From positions 1 through 5,203 of the forward strand of contig CAYQLB010000038.1 of NCBI GenBank assembly GCA_964418415.1: a DNA stretch of 5,203 nt, in the 5' to 3' direction. The position numbers and the translations under genes were made by a program. Below are positions 1 to 5,203 of this stretch, piece after piece. Source of the DNA: CAJBLF01 sp964418415. Lineage in GTDB: Bacteria > Patescibacteriota > Gracilibacteria > Absconditabacterales > Absconditicoccaceae. Every line of letters begins with the position of its first letter. The stretch's first letter is position 1. The notes under the pieces are model-generated. The model was not told the origin of the DNA, made no database searches, and was given only the letters and a program-made list of their open reading frames with translations.

Positions 1-1075
1 CTACATCAATCTTTGCATTATCTCCAGGCATAATCATTTCAACTCCTGATTTTAATGTAGCAGTTCCTGTTACATCAGTAGTTCTCAAGAAAAATTGTGG
101 TCTATATCCTGTCATGAAAGGAGTGTGTCTTCCACCTTCTTCTTTCTTCAATACATAGACTTCAGCTTCGAATTTATTGTGAGCTTTGACAGTTCCTGGT
201 TTGCAAAGAACTTGTCCTCTCTCTATTTGATCTTTTTCAATACCTCTAAGAAGCAATCCAACATTCATACCAGCTTCAGCTGTATCAAATTGTTTATGGA
301 ACATTTCAACTCCAGTAATAACTGTTTTCTTTGGTTCTACTCCAAGTCCAAGAATTTCAAGCTCATCATTCATTTTAATTACACCTCTTTCAATTCTTCC
401 TGTAGCAACAGTTCCTCTTCCTTTGATAGAGAAAACATCTTCCACTGGCATAAGGAATGGCTTATCAGTAGCTCTTTCTGGTACAGGAATATATTCATCC
501 AATGCCTTGACAAGATCCCAAACACACTTAGCGGCACCAGCTTCATCACTTGGATTTTCCAAAGCTTTAAGAGCAGAACCTCTAATAATTGGAGAATTTT
601 CGTCGTAGTAATTTTTCTTCAAAACATCTCTAATTTCTTCTTCTACAAGTTCTAATTCTTCAGGGTCAGCAACCATATCACATTTATTCAAAAATACAAC
701 AATCTTAGGAACGTTAACCTGATGAGCAAGAAGAACGTGTTCTCTTGTCTGAGGCATAGGTCCATCAGTTGCAGCTACTACAAGAATAGCTCCATCCATT
801 TGAGCAGCACCAACGATCATGTTCTTAACATAATCAGCATGTCCTGGACAATCGATGTGTGCATAATGTCTAGTGTCACTTTCGTATTCTACGTGTCTAG
901 TATTAATCGTAATACCTCTTGCTTTTTCTTCTGGAGCATTATCAATTGCATCAAAAGCCATAGATTTAGCAAATCATTTAGTAGATAATACTGCTGTCAT
1001 AGCAGCGGTTAATGTTGTCTTTCCATGATCTACGTGACCAATGGTTCCGACATTGACATGAACTTTGTTAGCCAT
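1..1075 (-). CDS. tuf: Translation elongation factor EF-Tu, partial (3' end outside window)
   Basis: EF-Tu is the GTPase that delivers aminoacyl-tRNA to the ribosomal A site in the cytoplasm. The first 358 codons are present. The reading shows GHVDHGKT (residues 13-20, P-loop), RGITI (53-57, switch I), DCPGH (75-79), NKCD (130-133) and RGSALK further on, followed by domain 2 and the start of domain 3 (GGRHTPF, GYRPQF, PGDN). The start is the ATG at 1073-1075; no other start is available upstream in frame. This gives an N-terminus a few residues shorter than the E. coli protein before HVNVGTIGH. Codon 34 (974-976) is an in-frame TGA between TK and FAK, where EF-Tu proteins commonly carry Gly just before the AFD-IDNAPEEKARGITI stretch, so it is read as Gly. 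All other glycines use GGN and all arginines appear to use AGA. There is no Shine-Dalgarno sequence before the start. Upstream lies a structured intergenic stretch and then tRNA-Pro. Confidence 0.97.
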
Positions 1076-1141
1076 AGGTAAATATATTAAAAGTTAAAAT
1101 AGATATACAAATCCAAACACAAAAAAAACATGTGGACAGAT

Positions 1142-1169
1142 AAGATACAAAATTAGACGTGAATTGCAA
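1142..1169 (-). promoter_or_regulatory. Weak candidate promoter for tuf
   Basis: On the minus strand TTGCAA (1164-1169) is followed after 16 nt by TATCTT (1142-1147), about 66 nt before the tuf start. Each hexamer matches the sigma-70 consensus at only four of six positions, so this is tentative. tuf could instead be read through from the tRNA genes upstream. Confidence 0.22.
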
Positions 1170-1197
1170 GTGTTTTTTCTATAATTGTTAACAAAAT

Positions 1198-1403
1198 ACT
1201 GATTTCGATCAACTTGGTAGTCAATATTTCACAAGGAAATATGCTATCAGTTTTTCCGAAACCATGGAGCTGTACATAATTAACCCTTAGAAGGATCATT
1301 GTATTTACAGCATAAGTTAAGGTCACATGGACCTTCAGGGGATGAAGTCGCCAATACGTTGACAGCGGTCTATTATTTCAGCCATCCACCCAGCTAAAAT
1401 AAT
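1198..1403 (-). ncRNA. Candidate structured RNA between tRNA-Pro and tuf, family unknown
   Basis: This stretch has no ORF but an unusual density of inverted repeats for AT-rich spacer. In minus-strand order they are: an 11-bp stem with one G-U pair (1393-1403 with 1372-1382) closing a 10-nt G-rich loop; CTTCA/TGAAG (1343-1347 with 1333-1337); AAGGTC/GACCTT (1330-1335 with 1319-1324), which overlaps the previous stem so the two compete; GCTGTA/TACAGC (1306-1311 with 1269-1274) around a 31-nt interior; and ACTGAT/ATCAGT (1246-1251 with 1198-1203) enclosing a perfect 7-bp hairpin (1236-1242 with 1224-1230). The GGAUG in the first loop is complementary to the CAUCC in the second hairpin, so a tertiary contact is possible. 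I could not match it to tmRNA, RNase P RNA, 4.5S RNA, 5S rRNA or a group I intron. It may be a cis-acting tuf leader or an independent small RNA. Strand is inferred from its neighbours. Confidence 0.38.
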
Positions 1404-1409
1404 TTTGTT

Positions 1410-1427
1410 GAGATTTTTTATAATCTC
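1410..1427 (-). other. Inverted repeat at the 3' end of tRNA-Pro
   Basis: GAGATT/AATCTC forms a 6-bp stem (1422-1427 with 1410-1415) with a 6-nt loop. It begins inside the tRNA, using its last acceptor base and the discriminator. No U-run follows on the minus strand, so it is not a convincing terminator. It might affect 3' processing, which matters because this tRNA gene does not encode CCA. Confidence 0.3.
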
Positions 1428-1499
1428 GGGGATGCGGGACTCGAACTCGCGGCCTCTTGGTCCCAAACCAAGCGCTCTAGCCATCTGAGCTAATCCCCG
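1426..1499 (-). tRNA. tRNA-Pro (UGG)
   Basis: A full cloverleaf can be drawn. The acceptor stem is CGGGGAT/ATCCCCG, with C1-G72 as is typical of bacterial tRNA-Pro, and the discriminator is A73. The D stem is GCTC/GAGC. The anticodon stem is CTTGG/CCAAG, with loop TTTGGGA giving anticodon TGG. The T loop is TTCGAGT. CCA is not encoded: the sequence continues into AGATT after the acceptor stem. One T-stem pair is an A-C mismatch (GCGAG against CCCGC). The gene is the last tRNA before tuf on the minus strand, and its 5' flank is repeated in the tandem array immediately upstream. Confidence 0.95.
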
Positions 1500-1522
1500 G
1501 GCTAGACTTGAGTTGAATGGAC

Positions 1523-1531
1523 TTTATACCA
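1523..1531 (-). promoter_or_regulatory. Candidate extended -10 promoter for tRNA-Pro
   Basis: The minus strand reads TGG-TATAAA, an extended -10 motif with five of six consensus bases. It ends 23 nt before the first base of tRNA-Pro, giving a predicted short leader. No good -35 box is seen 17 nt upstream. The element belongs to the 151-bp repeat unit. Confidence 0.35.
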
Positions 1532-1590
1532 CTAACTAATACAATTCATTACTTTTGTTTATTTTTGTTTTTTTATTATCGTAATACAAT

Positions 1591-1650
1591 TCGAACTCGC
1601 GGCCTTCCCGGTTCTTACCGGGACGCTCTAGCCATCTGAGCTAATCCCCG
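1591..1650 (-). pseudogene. tRNA-Pro-like fragment, copy 1 (3' truncated)
   Basis: On the minus strand the first 27 nt (acceptor 5' strand, D arm, base 26) and 15 nt after the anticodon arm (AGGCC GCGAG TTCGA) are identical to tRNA-Pro. The anticodon arm is replaced by an 18-nt GC-rich hairpin (1606-1623): TCCCGG/CCGGGA closing the loop TAAGAA. Drawn with a normal 5-bp stem, this gives an 8-nt loop with AAG after the invariant T, which is not a plausible bacterial anticodon. The 3' T-stem strand and acceptor 3' strand are absent, replaced by AT-rich spacer, so it cannot mature as a normal tRNA. Confidence 0.8.
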
Positions 1651-1673
1651 GGCTAGACTTGAGTTGAATGGAC

Positions 1674-1682
1674 TTTATACCA
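1674..1682 (-). promoter_or_regulatory. Candidate extended -10 promoter for tRNA-like copy 1
   Basis: This is the second copy of the TGG-TATAAA element, 151 bp from the first and equally spaced from the truncated tRNA copy at 1591-1650. If the motif is active, the fragment would be transcribed. The equivalent position upstream of copy 2 has diverged and lacks TATAAA. Confidence 0.3.
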
Positions 1683-1741
1683 CTAACTAATACAATTCAT
1701 TACTTTTGTTTATTTTTGTTTTTTTATTATCGTAATACAAT

Positions 1742-1801
1742 TCGAACTCGCGGTCTTCCCGGTTCTTACCGGGACGCTCTAGCCATCTGAGCTAATCCCC
1801 G
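1742..1801 (-). pseudogene. tRNA-Pro-like fragment, copy 2 (3' truncated)
   Basis: It is identical to copy 1 except for one base in the variable loop (AGACC instead of AGGCC on the minus strand, position 1754). It has the same foreign anticodon hairpin and the same loss of the 3' T-stem and acceptor strands. It lies between tRNA-Phe and copy 1, in the same orientation as the intact tRNAs. Confidence 0.8.
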
Positions 1802-1840
1802 GACTAGACTTGAATCATTGGACCTAACAAACGCAATTTT

Positions 1841-1889
1841 TTTCTAAATTTTTGTTTCTTGTTTCTAAATTCTTGTTTCTAAATTCTGA
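1841..1889. repeat. Short tandem repeat, 14-bp unit
   Basis: TTTCTAAATTCTTG occurs at 1862-1875. Near-copies lie at 1841-1854 (one mismatch) and 1876-1889 (two mismatches at its end), and a partial TTTCTTG sits at 1855-1861. It falls in the spacer between tRNA-Phe and the 151-bp array and looks like slippage-prone AT-rich DNA. Confidence 0.6.
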
Positions 1890-1899
1890 AGTTTATTAA

Positions 1900-2052
<153 letters not shown>

Positions 2053-2075
2053 ATAACGTATTTTAGCTATACAAA

Positions 2076-2104
2076 AAAATAAAGCTGTTTGAGGTGTATA
2101 ACAA
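2076..2104 (-). promoter_or_regulatory. Candidate promoter of the tRNA cluster
   Basis: On the minus strand TTGTTA (2099-2104) is followed after 17 nt by TATTTT (2076-2081), 23 nt before tRNA-Ile. Both hexamers are partial matches (four of six), but the spacing and position fit the promoter of a divergent tRNA operon. Confidence 0.33.
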
Positions 2105-2112
2105 TCTCATCC

Positions 2113-2145
2113 GCAATTTCAAGCAAAAAAACGAAAAATTGCTTG
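2113..2145. other. Overlapping inverted repeats in the divergent spacer
   Basis: CAAGCAA (2120-2126) and TTGCTTG (2139-2145) form a perfect 7-bp inverted repeat with a 12-nt A-rich centre. GCAATTT (2113-2119) and AAATTGC (2136-2142) form a second, overlapping one. The site lies between the tRNA cluster promoter region and the DUF4012 gene, where an operator is possible. No U-run follows on either strand that would suggest termination. Confidence 0.4.
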
Positions 2146-2202
2146 TTTGGATTATAAAAATAATTACCATAACAATATCTACCCTTATATATAGTATCAG
2201 AG

Positions 2203-3822
2203 ATGAAAAAATTTTGAATCAGTCAAGAAAAAAAGAAAACACGAAAATATTACCTCAAATATATGAACGGAGCATTTGTCGTTATCATTATTCTCTGTTT
2301 TATGTGTTTTGTCTTTTTCGCAAAAATTCATGATTTGATGTTCAGTAAAGATAAGATAGATGTATTCAAAGAAGATTTGGGACAGATAGCTTTTTATATG
2401 CGAACTATAGATAAAGAACTTTCTAATTTTCTGATCGAACTAGATAATATAGTACAGAGCTATAATAAAGGAGAAAATATTTTCAAAGTCAAAGCTAAGG
2501 AAATTGATGAGTGTTTGGAATATATAGAAAAAAATAAAGAATATTTAAAAAAAGTCGGATTTGCAAATTATGAATGAGTCATCGAACTACTATCAGACCT
2601 TAGAACATATAAAAAAGATATATTTACTCTCTTAGGAGAAGATCAGTCATTCAATTATCTCATCATCCTACAGAATACAAACGAAAAAAGACCGAATGGA
2701 TGATTTTTCGGATCTTTTGCTTTCATAAAAGTACAACAAGGACATATCAAGGAACTAGAAATAATAGATTCTTATTATCCTGATTTCATAGCATATAAAA
2801 CACGTATCATAGCACCTGTTCGGACTGCACCTTTTTTACCAGATCGTAAAATAGGATTCATTGCAGGTAATAAGTTTTGATTCACTGATATCGACGGAAA
2901 AAATCTTAAAGAACTCTACGAATTGATGTTCAATAAGACCTACGAAATGCGAAAAGTAAAACAAACAATGCAGCCAGATTTATATACTAAAGTATTAAAT
3001 CAAAACATAAAAGGAGTTATTTTCATTAGGTCGGATCTCTTGGAAGATTTTTTTTCAACATTCAAGCAAAAAGCTCGAGAACGGGAATTTCTCAATGCAT
3101 CTATCGATCTGATCAGGAAAGAAACCCGTGGAAATAAAAAAGAGTTGTATATCAAAGAAATCAAAGAATATTTCAATAATCAGAAAGGGAATATTTTAAA
3201 AAATGTCATAAACAGATTTAATGAGATCACAAACAGACAATATATCACGATGTATTTTTCGAATGTTTCCAGTGGATTCAATGACATACTCATCAGACAC
3301 AACCTGACAAATATATTCGATCCCAACTACGCATATTTTCGAGACACAAACGTCAGTTACAATAAGATAGATGGATTTGTAACAAAACATATTCAAATCA
3401 TGGATGATCACGATATGATGGTAAAAGACAGTAAAGAAGACATCATAGATATCTCAGATCTTAAGGATGGAAATTATACTATCGATATCTATTACAAGTT
3501 TAGTATACCAGAGTTTTATCCAGAGTTTATCAAGAGTCTAGAAAAAAAATACGACATTCAGATTACTGATAGAGAGATGGCGATTTTGGGCTTGAAGTCT
3601 GGTATGTACGATGAACCATGATTCGGCAAAGTTAGAAAATGGCGAGAGACAAAAGCGACCGCATATTTTCCAAAGTATGTTACAATAAAAGATGTAGCGG
3701 GAGATATCTATTATCAAGAGCCGTTTTACGCACCCTTCGCCAATGGGGTGTTTTATCAAGCAGGAAGCATAGAAAACAATAGTCTAAAAACTATCAGGAT
3801 ACACATAACAATAAAAAGATAG
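2203..3822 (+). CDS. DUF4012-family membrane-anchored protein (TGA read as Gly)
   Basis: Function is unknown; DUF4012 proteins are surface-exposed or membrane-tethered proteins of Gram-positive and CPR bacteria. Read through TGA, the product has 539 residues and ends at TAG. Residues 1-23 are Lys-rich, 24-40 form one hydrophobic membrane segment, and about 50-120 are charged and helical. LGED (144-147), YLIILQN and RPNGGFFGS (163-171) are the family signature. N383/K388/D390 (N-x4-K-x-D) resemble a later conserved motif, and a C-terminal beta-rich part includes AYFPKY near 487. In-frame TGA codons lie at 2215, 2575, 2701, 2878 and 3619; the one at 2701 is the second Gly of the signature GG. 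The start at 2203 is preferred because it gives a basic tail before the membrane segment; ATG 2263 (519 residues, four TGA) is the alternative. Neither has a Shine-Dalgarno sequence. A weak TTACCA-18-TATATA (2164-2193) would give a nearly leaderless transcript from 2203. Confidence 0.88.
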
Positions 3823-3847
3823 ATAATCAAACAACAATAAAGTATAT

Positions 3848-3871
3848 AGAGTCAATTTTTTGACTTTTTTT
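3848..3871 (+). terminator. AT-rich intrinsic terminator after the DUF4012 gene
   Basis: AGAGTCAA (3848-3855) pairs with TTGACTTT (3860-3867), 8 bp including one G-U pair, around a TTTT loop. T residues continue to 3871. It starts 25 nt after the TAG stop. The stem is GC-poor, so termination may be partial, but its shape and position are right. Confidence 0.6.
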
Positions 3872-3888
3872 GTGATTAGGGATATAAT
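3860..3888 (+). promoter_or_regulatory. Near-consensus sigma-70 promoter of the last gene
   Basis: TTGACT (3860-3865; five of six) is followed after exactly 17 nt by TATAAT (3883-3888; six of six). Transcription would start near 3895, leaving a leader of about 20 nt before the ATG at 3917. The -35 box is the 3' arm of the upstream terminator hairpin. This is the best promoter in the window. Confidence 0.8.
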
Positions 3889-3916
3889 AAGAGAGCTTTT
3901 ACTTTGAACAAAGCGT

Positions 3917-5188
3917 ATGACAATACATACACCAAAAAAAACATCGTACAAAATAGAAAATGTAGAATTACTCAGACCATGAGTAGTAAAAATTCCTTAT
4001 ACCATGAATGGAAGAAGATTAGATCTTGTTATATACAAAGAAGAAACAGGATGATTTAGCATTAGAGTGAATGAATTTTACAATAAAGTGTGGATAAAAA
4101 TAAAAAGCAAAGATGAAATATTACCAAAACGAGAAACAAATCGCATATACGAAAATAAAGAGGAATTGAGCAAAAAAATAGCTGAAGTCTTAGATTATTA
4201 TGTAGGAAAAAAAAGATTGAGAATACCTCAAAAAGTAGAAGAAGCATATGAATTACTCATGCAAGAAAAAAAACAAAAAATAGAAGGAAAAAATATAAAA
4301 AGAAATTTTTTTATTTGAGCAAGAATAGCTGCAACAATAGCAGCAATATTGATGGCAAAAGAAATAAAAGAAGAAAAAACATATCAAAATGATCAGATAC
4401 AAACAGAAAAAGGAATGATGATCAACCAAGAAAAAACAGAAAAAACAATAACACGAAAAAATGACATAGATAAACAAAAAAATACAAATGAAAAAAAAAT
4501 TACCAAAGAGAAAAAACAAACAATACATACACAAACAATTATTAATCAAAATTTTACTCAAGATGAAGTATTTGGTCTTATAGAACAACCTGACCCAAAG
4601 ATAGATCCGAATAGATACGCAAATCGAATGGCATTGACACCAACAGAAAAACAAACAGTAAAAGATATATATATCAAAGTAATGGGTACTACCAACAAAG
4701 AAGAAATTATAGCAATAATAAATAACATAAACAACATCAAAATAACAAGAGGGCTAAGAGATATTTTAGTCAAAAAAACATATCTTTTACAAAAAAAAGG
4801 GGTAGAAGTGAAACACCTGCAAATAATAGGAAAACAGAATGTAACAAGAGAACGAGCTATCATCGATCAAGATATAACAAAAACCAGAGAGAAAATAAAA
4901 AATTATAATATCGAGCCAGGAACCTTCGATATATTACTCACACCATGAACGGAAGAGGCAAAAGATCTAAACACAAAAGAAGGCACTATACAAATATATT
5001 TTGTAATACAACATAATGGAAAAAATATAGGGAAAATTAGTTTTGATACCGATGGAAATCTTTTGACCAACACACTCCAAAAGAACAATATTGAGTATGA
5101 GTTATCACAGAACGGAACGAATATTCAAATCACAGAAGGATATCTAGCAGCCAAATTTATAGAAACAAGTGCAACAGAAAAGTTATAG
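3917..5188 (+). CDS. Hypothetical protein with possible single membrane segment and low-complexity linker (TGA read as Gly)
   Basis: I do not recognise this 423-residue protein. Read with TGA as Gly it runs from ATG 3917 to TAG 5186-5188. In-frame TGA codons lie at 3980 (LRP-G-VV), 4052 (ETG-G-FS), 4316 (FFI-G-AR) and 4946 (LTP-G-TE), residues 22, 46, 134 and 344. Residues 1-127 look like a small alpha/beta domain, with beta-like strands and then charged helices. About 131-147 (FFIGARIAATIAAILMA) is the only hydrophobic stretch and could span the membrane, although it contains an Arg. Residues 148-205 are rich in Lys, Glu, Thr, Asn and Gln and probably disordered. About 206-343 are mainly helical, and 344-423 look beta-rich (TIQIYFVIQHNG, GKISFDTDG). 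The start is chosen because it lies about 20 nt after the predicted transcription start; no Shine-Dalgarno sequence is present. It is 94 bp from the DUF4012 gene and has its own promoter, so it need not share its role. Confidence 0.82.
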
Positions 5189-5203
5189 GTTATAGTAACA
5201 ATA

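Larger units (their letters stand above)
1501..1802. repeat. Two direct tandem copies of a 151-bp unit carrying a truncated tRNA
   Basis: Units 1501-1651 and 1652-1802 are identical except for C at 1603 versus T at 1754. On the minus strand each unit consists of a 60-nt 5' part of a tRNA, then an AT-rich spacer with a T/A-rich tract, then the sequence that forms the 5' flank of the next tRNA copy. A degenerate third start of the unit follows at about 1803-1825. Within each unit the 11-mer TAATACAATTC occurs twice (1537-1547 and 1582-1592; 1688-1698 and 1733-1743). The second occurrence lies exactly where tRNA similarity ends, so it may mark the rearrangement junction. Confidence 0.93.

Noticed and set aside
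974..976. TGA read as tryptophan (table 4) or selenocysteine
   Set aside because: The sites are Gly columns in EF-Tu and DUF4012, and TGG is used for Trp in all three genes. TGA is spread over unrelated proteins, unlike rare Sec sites, and no SECIS-like element is evident.
95..988. Plus-strand ORFs over the tuf region
   Set aside because: They are antisense shadows of tuf with Ser/Phe-rich low-complexity translations and no recognisable domains.
1076..1425. tmRNA, RNase P RNA, 4.5S RNA, 5S rRNA or group I intron between tRNA-Pro and tuf
   Set aside because: I looked for their conserved core sequences (for example the tmRNA tRNA-like ends, the SRP tetraloop region and intron P/Q/R/S elements) and saw none. 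A covariance-model search would be decisive.
1742..1801. Functional tRNA-Leu with anticodon AAG, or a frameshift-suppressor tRNA with an 8-nt loop
   Set aside because: The 3' T-stem and acceptor strands are missing, so no aminoacyl end could form from this copy alone.
1501..1802. CRISPR array or insertion sequence
   Set aside because: The repeat is 151 bp, directly abutting and without unique spacers. There is no transposase ORF, terminal inverted repeat or target duplication.
2094..2333. Plus-strand ORF overlapping the start of the DUF4012 gene
   Set aside because: It starts at GTG, is in another frame, overlaps the better supported gene and has no recognisable features.
2263..3822. Series of frameshifted or nonsense-mutated pseudogene fragments
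   Set aside because: All fragments lie in one frame and are separated only by TGA, with no TAA or TAG before the end. The joined protein has the DUF4012 motifs in order, and the same pattern occurs in tuf, an essential gene.
4253..4863. Minus-strand ORFs in the last gene rich in Phe and Cys
   Set aside because: They are complements of Lys/Glu-rich codons in 3917-5188 and have no promoter or independent support.

Overview
The window is an AT-rich bacterial chromosome segment from a lineage that reads TGA as glycine (translation table 25). Candidate Phyla Radiation groups known for this code are Absconditabacteria (SR1) and Gracilibacteria (BD1-5/GN02); I cannot choose between them here. The key evidence is that all three protein genes contain in-frame TGA codons: one in EF-Tu, five in a DUF4012 protein and four in an unrecognised protein. 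The EF-Tu TGA and one DUF4012 TGA fall where those families have glycine. Tryptophan is encoded by TGG in all three genes, and the two gene ends that are visible use TAG. Read with the standard code, the two plus-strand genes would look like broken fragments.

Layout. Positions 1-1075 (minus) hold the N-terminal 358 codons of tuf. Its 3' end lies outside the window. Between tuf and the tRNA genes (about 1076-1425) there is no ORF, but there are several perfect or near-perfect inverted repeats, suggesting a structured leader or small RNA. Positions 1426-2052 (minus) are a tRNA cluster in transcription order Ile(GAU), Phe(GAA), two broken tRNA-like copies, Pro(UGG). The broken copies sit in two 151-bp direct tandem repeats. 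They match tRNA-Pro exactly, or with one change, up to the T-loop, but have a completely different anticodon arm and no 3' acceptor strand. tRNA genes upstream of tuf are a familiar bacterial arrangement.

The plus strand runs divergently from the tRNA cluster. Positions 2203-3822 encode a membrane-anchored DUF4012-family protein of unknown function. A weak intrinsic terminator follows it, and its 3' stem arm doubles as the -35 box of a near-consensus promoter. That promoter drives 3917-5188, a 423-residue protein with a possible single membrane segment and a Lys/Glu/Thr/Asn-rich linker, which I do not recognise.

None of the three protein genes has a clear Shine-Dalgarno sequence. The tRNA/tuf block belongs to the translation machinery; nothing in the sequence links the two plus-strand genes functionally to it.
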